A DNA stretch of 64,000 nt from Glandiceps talaboti (GCF_964340395.1 NC_135553.1:27137449-27201448), one strand, 5' to 3'; numbered from the stretch's first letter, positions 1 to 12,745 are shown. Notes: a model not told the origin generated them from the sequence alone. Numbers and translations: made by a program.

Positions 1-132
1 ATAGGAACTAGACTACCCATACAGTGTAACCCTGATAAAGTGACTGGAAGATTTACTCCCAATTACATCCCTCCTGAGATCCAAGTGAAGTCGTCATTCA
101 AGGTTTTTCGTTTCATGATGCCTGAAGAATAA
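1..132 (+). CDS. Probable last coding exon of an unidentified gene (5' end outside window)
   Basis: Frame 1 is open from the first base for 43 codons and ends at TAA (130-132). The peptide reads like real protein: it contains PIQCNPDKVTGRF, then NYIPPEIQVKSSF, and ends FRFMMPEE. Composition is balanced and it has CpG-containing codons (tcg, cgt) that are rare in the neighbouring AT-rich DNA. A canonical AATAAA follows about 85 bases after the stop, as expected of a short 3' UTR. I do not recognise the family and see no motif that assigns a function. If real, this gene ends here on the plus strand, upstream of the tandem arrays and possibly inside or beside the long Caskin-like gene on the opposite strand. 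A chance open frame of this length is possible but less likely given the composition and the polyadenylation signal. Confidence 0.5.
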   Translation: MGTRLPIQCNPDKVTGRFTPNYIPPEIQVKSSFKVFRFMMPEE

Positions 133-214
133 CTATTACGAATAGAATACATGTAAAATTGTCAATTGACTGAAACAAGCATGCCATCTTTATATGTATT
201 ATTTTAAACATTTA

Positions 215-220
215 AATAAA
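215..220 (+). terminator. Polyadenylation signal AATAAA
   Basis: Canonical AATAAA hexamer 83 bases after the TAA of the putative terminal exon at 1-132. Cleavage would be expected 10-30 bases further on. It is supported only by motif and position. Confidence 0.4.
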
Positions 221-239
221 AGTATATCTCTGAATATAC

Positions 240-1120
240 AGACTCATAGGCAAGATTTAATGTTTCACATAGTAGGAACTGGGACCACTAATTCTGTTAG
301 CAAGACCACTGGATTTTTAAAGGCACTGGTCCGGGGACCACCAGTTCACAAAAAGATTTGTTCACTCCTGTTGAGAAAATATTGCAACTGATTTGCATAC
401 TGATTATACATACATAAAGTTTCCATAGCAACATAAATGTATCAGACAGATCAGCCATTTCGCAGATACAACTAAAAATAATACAATGTTTACATCAAGT
501 GGTATTTCTAAATGTATGTACTTGGTGACCTTTGACCTTACAAATAAAATCACATGCTCCCTTGGTGCTAGTATTACAGCAAGGTCATGTTGTCAAAGCA
601 TGGTTCAGAATCACATTTCATGTATCAGTTGACAAATAGAAAACTTAGGGTACTAAATGCAGTACCTGACTTAGTGTGGTCAGAGGCAACAACATCATTG
701 TCACCACTTCAAACAGGACTTCTAATATTTCAAATAAATGACTCTTTGTATATTGATTATTCACATTTGCAGTATATCAAAATACATGTAGAAATCTGTG
801 TGACCCAAAATGTACAGGTTATGATCTTTAATGCTAGTATGGGATGATACGCTGCAATTAAAATTCTTTCATGGATGGTAGGTTGGCAGCTGTGGTTGTC
901 TACTGATTTCTCTGTAAAGCTGTCACACAATATACAGCTTTCTTTTCCCTTGTGTAACTAGACATGGCTAATTACCTGAAGATTAGCAATTACCAGGTAT
1001 GTGTTATAATACTCCTATGAGGGTGCAATGACTTGACTGTCATTAATGGCTAATTATAAAGTAGACACAAACTTAAATCCTCAACAGGAACATGTATTTT
1101 TGACTGGATATTATTCACTA
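240..1120. other. Gene-free AT-rich stretch
   Basis: No convincing exon, RNA gene or repeat family was seen. The 86-codon plus-strand frame at 587-847 has no recognisable motif and ordinary AT-rich composition. Confidence 0.4.
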
Positions 1121-1238
1121 TAGTGTAGTGCAGTGTAGTGTAGTGTAGTGTAGTGTAGTGTAGTGTAGTGTAGTGTAGTGTAGTGTACAGTGTAGTGTAG
1201 TGTAGTGTAGTGTAGTGTAGTGTAGTGTAGTGTAGTGT
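1121..1238. repeat. (TAGTG)n microsatellite
   Basis: About 23 copies of the pentanucleotide TAGTG with a few interruptions (CAGTG, TACAG). It ends a few bases before the left end of the 151-bp repeat block that starts near 1242. Confidence 0.95.
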
Positions 1239-1241
1239 AAT

Positions 1242-1968
1242 AGTAAACCATTCAGCAATAATGGCTGGGTCTGGTGGGGGGGGGGGGGAATGTGTTCAAG
1301 CATGTCTGAGTTATGGCTTTGGACATGAAAACTGCACCACCAATATCGCTGTCAGGCAGCCATATTGGATTGTATCACGATGAAAATGGATATGCACATG
1401 TATGTCATAGACCACTGTCCTAACACCAACTTTGAATGAGATCTGTTCAAGCATGTCTGAGTTATGGCTTTGGACATGGAAAATTCGCAAACAAAATGGC
1501 TGCCAGGCAGCCATATTGGATTGTATCACTATGAAAATGGATATGCACATGTATGTCATAGAACACTGTCCTAATACCAACTTTGAATGAGATCTGTTCA
1601 AGCATGTCTGAGTTATGGCTTTGGACATGGAAAATTCACAAACAAAATGGCTGCTAGGTGGCCATATTGGATCCTATCATGCCAACAATGAATATGCACA
1701 TGTATGTCATAGAACACTATCCTAATACCAACTTTGAATTAGATCTGTTCAAACATGTCTGAGTTATGGCTTTGGACAGGGAAAATTTGCAAACAAAATG
1801 GCTGCTAGGTGGCCATATTGGATCCTATCATGAAACAAATTGACGTGCATATGTATGCCAGTGTATGTTGCCCCTGTACCAAGTTTGAAAAAAATTGGTC
1901 CAGGCATCTCCAAGAAACGGCGAACCCAATCCATAAGTCCCCATCCCGGACTTCGTCCGGCGGGAACT
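1242..1968 (+). repeat. Block of 151-bp tandem repeats with hairpin end (copy 1)
   Basis: The block opens with a short leader (aaccattcagcaataatgg, then a G-run at 1275-1288). Four units follow, starting near 1289, 1439, 1590 and 1741, at spacings of 150-151 bp. Each carries gatctgttcaagcatgtctg, gagttatggctttggacatg, caaaatggctgcc and ggcagccatattgga. The last, diverged unit (about 1892 on) runs into a hairpin, ccggacttcgtccgg, near 1945-1960. A second block with the same leader and units lies at 27245-27715, so this is a dispersed repeat with a defined left end. Frames on the minus strand are by-products. No transposase or RT was seen. Confidence 0.85.
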
Positions 1969-2169
1969 AACAAAGGCTAAAGAGGCAGGCATTACAACAA
2001 TTACAGTGAATTTATATTTATTCCAAGAAAGTGTCTCCTGATGGGGCCATTTGAACAACAAGAAAACACAGACACAACATTTCACTCTTTTCATGGAACA
2101 TACTACCAAAACATAACGACTTGATATATGAGTAAAGAAAGCCAAGGAAAATGTCTAGACTTGAAGGCT

Positions 2170-4039
2170 ACAGATAGTACAGAGGTGAACACATACATGT
2201 ACATACAGATAGTACAGAGGTGAACACATACATACAGATAGTACAGAGGTGAACACATACATACAGATAGTACAGAGGGGAACACATACATACAGATAGT
2301 ACAGAGGTGAACACATACATACAGATAGTACAGAGGTGAACACATACATACAGATAGTACAGAGGTGAACACATACATACAGATAGTACAGAGGTGAACA
2401 CATACATACAGATAGTACAGAGGTGAACACATACATACAGATAGTACAGAGGTGAACACATACATACAGATAGTACAGAGGTGAACACATACATACAGAT
2501 AGTACAGAGGTGAACACATACATACAGATAGTACAGAGGTGAACACACACATACAGATAGTACAGAGGTGAACACACACATACAGATAGTACAGAGGTGA
2601 ACACACACATACAGATAGTACAGAGGTGAACACACACATACAGATAGTACAGAGGTGAACACATACATACAGATAGTACAGAGGTGAACACACACATACA
2701 GATAGTACAGAGGTGAACACATACATACAGATAGTACAGAGGTGAACACATACATACAGATAGTACAGAGGTGAACACATACATACAGATAGTGCAGAGG
2801 TGAACACATACATACAGATAGTGCAGAGGTGAACACATACATACAGATAGTGCAGAGGTGAACACATACATACAGATAGTACAGAGGTGAACACATACAT
2901 ACAGATAGTACAGAGGTGAACACATACATACAGATAGTACAGAGGTGAACACATACATACAGATAGTACAGAGGTGAACACATACATACAGATAGTACAG
3001 AGGTGAACACATACATACAGATAGTACAGAGGTGAACACATACATACAGATAGTACAGAGGTGAACACATACATACATGTAGTACAGAGGTGAACACATA
3101 CATACATGTAGTACAGAGGTGAACACATACATACAGATAGTACAGAGGTGAACACATACATACAGATAGTACAGAGGTGAACACATACATACAGATAGTA
3201 CAGAGGTGAACACATACATACAGATAGTACAGAGGTGAACACATACATACAGATAGTACAGAGGTGAACACATACATACAGATAGTACAGAGGTGAACAC
3301 ATACATACAGATAGTACAGAGGTGAACACATACATACAGATAGTACAGAGGTGAACACATACATACAGATAGTACAGAGGTGAACACATACATACAGATA
3401 GTACAGAGGTGAACACATACATACAGATAGTACAGAGGTGAACACATACATACAGATAGTACAGAGGTGAACACATACATACATGTAGTACAGAGGTGAA
3501 CACATACATACAGATAGTACAGAGGTGAACACATACATACAGATAGTACAGAGGTGAACACATACATACAGATAGTACAGAGGTGAACACATACATACAG
3601 ATAGTACAGAGGTGAACACATACATACATGTAGTACAGAGGTGAACACATACATACAGATAGTACAGAGGTGAACACATACATACAGATAGTACAGAGGT
3701 GAACACATACATACATGTAGTACAGAGGTGAACACATACATACAGATAGTACAGAGGTGAACACATACATACAGATAGTACAGAGGTGAACACATACATA
3801 CAGATAGTACAGAGGTGAACACATACATACAGATAGTACAGAGGTGAACACATACATACAGATAGTACAGAGGTGAACACATACATACAGATAGTACAGA
3901 GGTGAACACATACATACAGATAGTACAGAGGTGAACACATACATACAGATAGTACAGAGGTGAACACATACATACAGATAGTACAGAGGTGAACACACAC
4001 ATACAGATAGTACAGAGGTGAACACATACATACATGTAG
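2170..4039. repeat. 29-bp minisatellite, about 64 copies
   Basis: Unit: acagatagtacagaggtgaa followed by cacatacat. The array is nearly pure. 29 is not a multiple of three and the minus strand of the unit has no stop in any phase, so all three minus frames stay open for over 620 codons; none is a gene. Variants cluster: cacacacat near 2540-2700, agtgcagagg near 2790-2860, and catgtagtacagagg at about 3077, 3106, 3483, 3628 and 3715. One unit carries an extra CATGTA at 2196-2201. Confidence 0.97.
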
Positions 4040-5007
4040 TTGTGAAGTCTGCTGAAAAACCACCCATGAAGTTACACTATTGTCTGTCACTATGTTATAT
4101 AACACTCTTACTGCTTCACAGTTATCTTTAAAGGCCATTTCAAATCATAAACAATAAGGACAATCAAACTGTAAATCTTTACGAAAGCTAACTTCACCTA
4201 TTGAGAGTGTGAATACCATTATAATTAGACAGGCTAAGGTACATTATAGATGAATGGGGAACTCTTTCCTTTACAATATAACTGTGACAACATTCCCAAA
4301 GTCTCACATGATGGGGATAAACTCATGATACAATGATAATCTCAAGTCTTGCTACTGTAGGCATGTTTATACAGTTAAATTTTTCATGGTCATTTTTTTT
4401 ATAAATAGATTATGTCAATCTATGATTATAAGAATTAACAATGTACTGATTCCATTATGTTCATATACAAGATGGCACCCTTATTGTCAACTAGTATGCA
4501 CATAACAGTTCAATCAAAATATGTTTTCAAACAGCTTATCTATACGAGAGCCATATAAGTAAAAAATACCAAAGATATATTGTTTAGTTTTGACTATCAG
4601 ATTTAGTGTTCCATCTTCTCATTTCCTTTAAATTCCACAAGATAGTATTATACTTGATTTCCTACATGTACTTTATGTAAATTCAGTTTACCTTTAAACC
4701 ATCTTTTACTTTCAAACAATTTTCATAATCCTACAATAAATGAATAAATAAACGAATCCTTTGGATTCTGCATTTAAACATCTTTATTCTTTCAAAAATA
4801 TTACTTCAATGATACAAATCTTTACATAGCAAGGACAATATCCAATACTTTCTTATGTAGGTCTTGTCATGTACAGATATTTTCCAGTAACACGAAGCAT
4901 CAGCCATGAGACTTGGCTATCTCATTCATCAGAACCTATCATATACTGTCACACCAGTTCTGTAGAGTCAGATACTTAGATACATGTAGCAAAGTCCCTG
5001 TGCTATA
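4040..5007. other. Gene-free AT-rich stretch
   Basis: Unique-looking AT-rich sequence with several TACATGTA-type octamers. No exon or repeat array was seen. Confidence 0.4.
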
Positions 5008-5190
5008 TTGTCAAGTCAGATACCAAAGTCTCTGGGCTATACTGTCAAGCCAGTATGTCAAGTCAAATCTGTGTGGGCTATACTGTCAAGCCAGTATGTC
5101 AAGTCAGATCTGTGTGGGCTATACTGTCAAGCCAGTATGTCAAGTCAGATCTGTGTGGGCTATACAGTCAAGCCAGTACGTGTACATGTA
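5008..5190. repeat. 41-bp tandem repeat, 3-4 copies
   Basis: Unit of 41 bp containing gtcaagccagtatgtcaagt and cagatctgtgtgggctatac. The first copy is diverged. The last carries a 12-bp insertion at 5179-5190, read as CGTGTA plus CATGTA inside 'ccagta|tgtcaag'. The overlapping plus-strand frames of 76-106 codons are by-products. Confidence 0.85.
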
Positions 5191-5543
5191 TGTCAAGTCA
5201 GATGCCCAAAAGCAGCCCAAGTCTCCTTTTTAAGCTAATGATGTACATGTATGCACACCAAGCAAATTATTACACAAGTACAAGGATTTTGTACAAGGAA
5301 CAAGGTACTAAAAAATATGTCCATCAGACATGTTTATGTTATCAAATTTCTAATGTGACTGGCCTCCTGTAAACCTTGAATCATTTAGTGTCATTTGTCA
5401 ACCAAATCATAAGGTCAAACTATGTACATGTATATCATCAATATGATTTAAAACTCAAGGACACTATGTGTGTAATAATGACTTTTAATGTCTTGAATAT
5501 GTAAGCAAAAGAAATATATCTGAAGGATACATTAAATATATAT

Positions 5544-5561
5544 TGTGTGTGTGTATGTGTG

Positions 5562-5597
<36 letters not shown>
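5544..5597. repeat. (TG)n(TA)n microsatellite
   Basis: A short TG-rich run passes into about 20 TA dinucleotides and directly abuts the compound inverted repeat at 5598. Confidence 0.9.
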
Positions 5598-5600
<3 letters not shown>

Positions 5601-5990
5601 TTGGTAGTACTGGAACTCTTTCTTGGTTGTAACTCAGAGTTTCACGCATAGTGCGATCGTCAGACAACTCCTGTCCAAGGTTTACACTATATAGAGTGTG
5701 TTGTCTGATGATCGCACTATGCGTGAAACTCCGAGTTACAACCAAGAAAGAGTTCCAGTACTACCAAAACTATTACGCTCTGCCACTGCGGTATAGAGCA
5801 CTGTCTTAGCAGATTGATACTCACCGAGTGTGTGTATGTATATATATATATATAACTCGGTGAGTATCAATCTGCTAAGACAGTGCTCTATACCGCAGTG
5901 GCAGAGCGCAATAGTTTTGGTAGTACTGGAACTCTTTCTTGGTTGTAACTCTGAGTTTCACGCATTGCACGATCATCAGACAACTGCTGG
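5598..5990. mobile_element. Compound alternating inverted repeat
   Basis: Segment A (from 5598, gttttggtagtactggaact...) recurs inverted ending at 5770 and again in direct orientation at 5914-5990. Segment B (5771-5829, through gctctgccactgcgg) recurs inverted at 5855-5913 across a TA-rich spacer (5830-5854). The order is A, A', B, B', A, which equals three partial copies of one unit in alternating orientation. Arms are about 60-90 bp and nearly perfect. This is typical of foldback or MITE-like DNA. No coding capacity was seen. Confidence 0.85.
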
Positions 5991-8041
5991 TTTCTACTCT
6001 CTGGGTGTGTGTTTACATAGAGTGCAAACAATAGAAATATCACCACTATTGTCTGTGTAGGTGGGTTGGTGTTGTGTGTGTCGAGGTGTTGGTTATAACT
6101 GACTAATTCACTGCATAACAAGATGGTCGGACTAATCTACTTCTTATGGGGGTTTTCTGATATGGTCGGTGAGGTAGAATTTATTCTGGCAGCATTTTGA
6201 AACCAACTCAGATCATTTGTTGAGTAATTTGCTTTTTCCACTAGTTTTTCAGTTAAACATTTAGATTACATAACTTCCTCTCATTAGTATAAGCTGGGTG
6301 ATGCTGCACATGGTTCTCTATTCTCTGCATTGAATATACACAATATGTATATATGGAAACATAAATGCATAATGGAAAGTTATACAGTCTGAATAAATAA
6401 ATACAATCCAACTTTTCAAATCGAAATTCTTTATCAAGGACGATATACAGAAGGTAATAACCTGAATATTTGAATGTATAGAATAGAACGATTATACCAC
6501 GCGACTATCAACGGTAAGGTACGCTCAAAAAGATTTTAAAATACGCACACCAAAAACAACCCTATAGAACACACCTAAAAGATAGAATAAGCGTAGTTTG
6601 ATATAAGGAAAAGATGTAAATAGTCTATTAATTCCATGGGGTTCCTGTATTCCGAGATGAAAAATGCTTTCCTCCTCCTTTCAACCTCAATCGATCATCA
6701 CCAGAAACCTTACAAATTCCTGAAATGTTACAACTTTCATCATCTATTTTATCATTATTCACGTGGGTAAAAGTTGTATTTACAACTACTAGTATATGAA
6801 TGTAATGGTGTTTTAATAGGAGGGGGAACAATAGACATGCACTGAATACATACATGTGTACAGGACAAATATGATTTAACATCTAAAACATATCTATTCC
6901 TCTACGGAAACATCTATTCAAATATGATGTTTAAACCTTTCATCATCAAATTTACATCATCACTGACTTTGGTAAAACTTATATGTTAATCTGACTATAG
7001 TGGTAAACTGAAAGGACTCAACAAATCTAAACTCAAAAGGTTTCCAAAAATTCACTTTTTTAGAAATTATGCACAGAGCATCACCAAGTCACCAAATGGT
7101 GGTGGTGCTTTAATAACAGGACGAACATTTTCTTGGCATCCTACATTTAGGGAAATATAACAGTGAGCGGCTGTCAGTTTCAAGAAAACAAAGATACATA
7201 AGTAACATTTCAACTTTATGATTTACCAATAACAATTAACATATAAGAAATGATGTATGATATGATAAATATCAAATATATATATTAATGTCTATCAAGA
7301 TTTATTACTTGGTGCAATATTCAATGCTAGCACTATGATAAATTCATGGGATGCAAATGTGTCAATTTTAGTATTCTAAACATAGCAACCACATAATAAT
7401 TTGCAAATTCTTCTATTAAAATGCATCAAACTTTCTATTGTATGTTAACAACTATTGCAAACACATCAAAGCACTGAGGAAGCTTATTACTCCCTATGTA
7501 TGTACATTTGTATGATACCACATAACTTTCCACTAAGCAATCAAATTATAGATATCTTCATGTATGTTAACTAGATTAATAAACATCCCATCTATACCCA
7601 GGAGAGATTCCTGTAATAACATTTACAATTTTTTTGTTGATTTTCAATTTCTATGTTTTCCCACAGGTTACTGGTATAAATACATGAATTGATCAAAACA
7701 TTTGATATAATGGGTAACTGAGTATATAAATTACTTTCTGAAAATTGCGTCCACTGTCACACAGCTGTAAACATTAAAGCATTACAAAGTTTTCATGAGT
7801 TTCATAGGTCGGTTTCATACCTGGGTCGATTTTTCAAAGAAACTATTATTATATTTGTCATAATTTGATAGATACCAAAGCACATTGACAAAAATATACC
7901 AAAATGCAATCTGATATGTATACATTTTGAGGTATAAATATAAATGTAGTTTGGGGGTTTTATTTGCACTAAAATAAAAGACTCAAAGGCTTTGAATAAA
8001 ATTTTGACAAAAACATACAAGACATTGGTATTTTGTAATCT
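5991..8041. other. Gene-free AT-rich stretch
   Basis: No exon, RNA gene or array was recognised. Short frames here (for example 84 codons, minus, 6628-6882) show no family motif. Confidence 0.4.
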
Positions 8042-8468
8042 AGTCCATGTAAAAATCTGAATGTGTGAACAGTCCACGCAAAAATCTGAATGTGTGTGAA
8101 GAGTCCATATAAAGATCTGAATGTGTGTGAAGAATCCATGTAAAAATCTGAATGAGTGAAGAATCCATGTTGAAATCTGAATGTGTGTGAAGAGTCCATG
8201 TAAAAATCTGAATGTGAGTGAAGAATCCATGTTGAAATCTGAATGTGTGTGAAGAGTCCATGTAAAAATCTGAATGTGTGTGAAGAGTCCACGTAAAAAT
8301 CTGAATGTGTGTGAAGAGTCCACGTCAAAATCTGAATGTGTGTGAAGAGTCCACGTAAAAATCTGAATGTGTGTGAAGAGTCCATGTAAAAATCTGAATG
8401 TGTGTGAAGAGTCCACATAAAAATCTGAATGTGTGTGAAGAGTCCACATAAAAATCTGAATGTGTGTG
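8042..8468. repeat. 31-bp minisatellite, about 14 copies
   Basis: Unit: agtccatgtaaaaatctgaa followed by tgtgtgtgaag. Variants are ccacgta, ccacata and gttgaaat, with small gtgt length differences. The minus frames up to 235 codons exist because the unit lacks stops on that strand. Confidence 0.95.
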
Positions 8469-11400
8469 GTGGCGTGTGTCAAGGTTTTCAATTTAGTATA
8501 GAAACCCAAGTGAATTGTATCATAATTACCATTCTACCCCATCATTTGACATCCATTTATTCTCTACTTCACCTCTGATTTTGTTGCCATGGCAATCTCT
8601 ACATCCTTAACTTATTCCATGATTTCTTGTAGTTTGCCCTTTACATATACACATCTTATCCATCAGTTAAATGTACAATGTACATGTATGTAAAGATCTT
8701 AGCCAACTTACGCAGGCAGTCACTGTCTCCTAATCGATATTTTTCTTTTTCATTTTTTCACCTTCAGAACATGAAGACTGCATACGTTGCAATTGATAAG
8801 AAAACACTGATAAACTGATGCAAGTATTGAAGATCTATTTTTAGAAACACTAATTCCATAGTAAGCTTTTGCATAGAAACCATTTTCTCCTTACAAATTA
8901 TTCACCAGTCATCAAAACCTTATGTTCATTTTTAATGAGGGGAAAGTTACCACAGAGGAGTTCATTATTGAAAGCATGATTTTTAGCAAGAAAAAGGTGC
9001 CCTCTGCTGACTGCAATAGTGAACCAGAATCCATCATTACAGCTGTCTTGGCTGCTTTTGTAGCTACATGAAGTAGTAGTTTCACAGTGCTGCCTGTTTG
9101 TACAAATCTGTTCACTTATTAAACTCAAATCTTTTCACAACCATTTATCAGAGAAGTGACACGGCCTTAGGGACGGCTACTCACTCAATTTGTCAAGAAG
9201 CGGCATATACTGTCCTAGGTATGGCAAATTCCCACATGCATCTTGCAATGCTTTCCACTGAACAATACCCCCACCTTCAGGCAACCACCTTTTAATTATC
9301 ATTAGCCCTTCCCCTCAATTTCAAGTCTGTTTTCTTTTCTGAACAGCACCGGTCATTCATGACAAGTACAAAACTGTGAAAGTACTTAATTTCTGCAGGT
9401 GAATGATTAGTGTTGTATTGTGCAGTGCTTCTTGACAGTGAATGGGGGAACTCTTTTCATTTTACTGAGTTGCAACCATTCACCATGACGAGCAGTGATT
9501 TCACATCATCACATCTCCCGGACTAGATCCAGATCAGGTTACACTTACCACCTTTGACTGGCTTTCCTGCATTTCTGTTTTTTCCATCCACAGCTACACA
9601 TCAAACATTTGAAGTATGATAGAGTTTGTTTAGACTATGCAAGAATGATGTTACAAGTGACCTGAGACAGTTTACTTTGCTTTTATCCCTACGGCCTGAA
9701 TTCCATTCTACATAGCTATAGTCCTTGTCTGAAGTACAGAACAAGTGTGAAGTGACTACTTCAAATTTCTATGTGTTTCTAAAGACATGACAGGTTTATT
9801 TTGTGTCCTACTTTGCTGTTTGACTGTTTTTGTACTTTCAGTAGAAGGGTCCACATTCACTGTCTGATACAAGTACAAAATATATTAGTCATGCACACTA
9901 AATTTCTATTTTCTATCAAAGATGTGACACTCAGCTGAGTTTTGTGTTTTCCTTTCTTGTCCTACCCGGCTGTCTAGGAGCTGTAGAAGTGTCTGTACTC
10001 ACTACCTGACAAAAGCATGAATTACAGGTACACAGTGTAGGCATACTAAAGGATTTCCATTTGCTACGAGATACAACACTCTTTTGCATTCTCCATTATT
10101 TGCCTTTTGTCTTTTTGTGAGAAGATTCATTTCCAGTGAATAGTCAACTCAATGGACATGAACTTTCTATTTCTTAATTAAGACATAACAATTTTCTATG
10201 TCACCATGTTAGCATTTCCTGCTTACTTCTGGTAACTTTGGAAATTTGCACAAAACCCCATCCTAAACATGGCAGCTTATCGTCTCTTGATCAGCCTGGA
10301 CAAGGTAATTTGTAAAATACAGAAACTGCCATGAATACTTGACCTATCAAAAGTGTTAGCACTTGCTATAATCAAAGGAGTAATTTATACTGACAGCAAC
10401 AAAGTAAGTTTGAAATCATTTTTTTAACATTATAGTAAGTGTCCTTCAATATTTACAATGAAATTTCACCAGGAGGCACACAATATTATTTCTCACTATA
10501 CACTTTCTTTTTAAAGACAGCATGCATAACCCACGGCAGTAAATATTTACTTCAGGTACATGTATGGCCTTGACAGAGGTACAATGTAATTTGGCATATT
10601 AAACATAGACTTCATTCATAAACTTGTACACCATAGCATTTACTATTACTACATTTGGTGATTTGGTATGAATTCATGAACAGACTGAGAAGTGTTTTAC
10701 TTGGTTAATCCGCCATCCCTTAATATACAGATAAATGTCAATGTCAGTATTAAAAACATGTAAAATGTACATTTGTATGTTATCCGAATACTGAACATAT
10801 TAACAATGGGAACCATGTAAAATGTATTTTCAACATACAGTACTGTGTTTTACCTGAGGTGTACATTTGAAACATCTATATTGTTGTTTTTTAAATATTA
10901 CATATTTTTCCCTGCAAGTCATGTAAAATATCACAATAAAGCATAAATATAGATGAGTTGTAATCACTTCGTAGGTGTAGACACTAAATTCCTATTTTAA
11001 AGCAAATCTACTTTGAGGCTTACAGTATGGAGGTGTAACTCTTATTTGCTCTGTTTCACATACAACCTATAAAATTGAAAAATGGCCATCATCAATTTTT
11101 GACATTATCATTCCCAGCATACTTTACAATAATTGCAAGTTGTTTCATGAATCATTGGAATTGATTACAATTTTTCCACCATGACCACAGAAGTAAAATA
11201 TTTATCTTTTACAGTTGAATGTTTTTATTTCATTTGGGGGTTTTATGGCACTGTTTAGTCACAAAGACTTGGCCATTGCAATCTATTAACATGTTACATG
11301 TAAATAAAACCTTACTTCAAATTGACAGCAGCAATTTAACTTCCAATGAACTGACACTATACTTAATTCATTCATTAATTAAACTTGATTTAATAGCCAA

Positions 11401-11839
11401 TGCAATTATCCACATTTCAGTTGATCTAGTCAGTGGATTCTTTATTTTTATGGTGGACAATAACAAGAACTTGATGCTATGATTTTTGTGTAAGTATATA
11501 AAATTTCAAAATTTCAAAATAAGGTTTCCCTGAGATAAGAAATAGGTTCATTTTTATCATTAACATCTCAACTACATTTCTTGGACAAAATGTCTAATAT
11601 TTGATGTCAAATTTTACAAACAGTAATTATCGGTGAATAAAATTGAATTTTATGATCTAGTACATGTTTGTATTTTCAGTAGCATGTATTGGAATTTCAG
11701 CAATCAATTGACACACTGACAAACACAGAACACTGTAATTGCGGTATACTCAATATACTATTTCAACAAGGTAAATTTGAACAGACATTGATGATCTGCA
11801 CATAAACTGTGACAAGCAAAGACTATATTATAAAACTGT
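8469..11839. other. Mostly unique AT-rich DNA
   Basis: Apart from the degenerate repeat at 9765-10085, no gene or array was recognised. A plus-strand ATG followed by 12 codons and a GT donor (10269-10304) was noticed but has no partner exon. Confidence 0.35.
9765..10085. repeat. Degenerate tandem repeat, period about 133-150 bp
   Basis: Three diverged units share aatttctat(g/t)..., ttttgtgt...cctac..., a tgtag/gtagaag...ctcactacctgac segment and a tacaag/acaaaagc tail. They start near 9767, 9900 and 10050. Divergence is far higher than in the neighbouring minisatellites, suggesting an old duplication. Confidence 0.5.
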
Positions 11840-12745
11840 GATATTGATTGACAGACTGTGACACACTGCAGTGTATAGTGACATACAGACTCCAATGCAG
11901 ACTGACAAACTGACCGTGACACAAACTATGATATAGACAGTGACAAACTGTGACATAGACTGCAATATAGATGGACAGACTGAGACATTGACTGCAATGT
12001 AAACTGTGACAGACTGACAAACTATGATATAGACTGCAATGTAAATTGTGACACACTGACAAACTATGACAGACTGCAATGTAAACTGTGACACACTGAC
12101 AAACTATGACAAACTATGACAGACTGCAATGTAAACTGTGACACACTGACAAACTATGATATAGACTGCAATGTAAACTGTGACACACTGACAAACTATG
12201 ATATAGACTGCAATGTAAACTGTGACAGACTGACAAACTATGACATAGACTGCAATGTAAACTGTGACAGACTGACAAACTATGACATTGACTGCAATGT
12301 AAACTGTGACAGACTGACAAACTATGACATTGACTGCAATGTAAACTGTGACAGACTGACAAACTATGACATTGACTGCAATGTAAACTGTGACAGACTG
12401 ACAAACTATGACATTGACTGCAAAGTAAACTGTGACAGACTGACAAACTATATGACATTGACTGCAATGTAAACTGTGACAGACTGACAAACTATGACAT
12501 AGACTGCAATGTAAACTGTGACAGACTGACAAACTATGACATAGACTGCAATGTAAACTGTGACAGACTGACAAACTATGATATAGACTGCAATGTAAAC
12601 TGTGACAGACTGACAAACTATGATATAGACTGCAATGTAAACTGTGACAGACTGACAAACTATGATATAGACTGCAATGTAAACTGTGACAGGTGGGTGG
12701 AGGGTCTATGGACAGACTGACAAACTGTGACACAGATCATGACAC
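11840..12745. repeat. 42-bp minisatellite, about 20 copies
   Basis: Unit: actatgacatagactgcaat, gtaaactgtgacagactgac, aa. The core at about 12000-12690 is regular and the left flank (11840-12000) is degenerate. 42 is a multiple of three, so both strands hold long open frames with 14-residue repeats (118 codons plus, 209 minus); these are by-products. The array closes at 12693-12711 with gggtggagggtctatgg, a motif seen as hairpin arms elsewhere in the window. Confidence 0.93.

Noticed and set aside
2103-4138. Three minus-strand frames of 626-656 codons
   Set aside because: All three phases of one 29-bp repeat are open; they cannot all be genes, and the product is a simple rotation of one motif.
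10269-10304. Possible first exon: ATG then AAYRLLISLDK followed by gtaatt
   Set aside because: Good start context and donor, but no partner exon or homology could be found; chance is sufficient.
12104-12733. Open frames on both strands of the 42-bp array
   Set aside because: 42 is divisible by three and the unit is stop-free on both strands; a by-product of the repeat.
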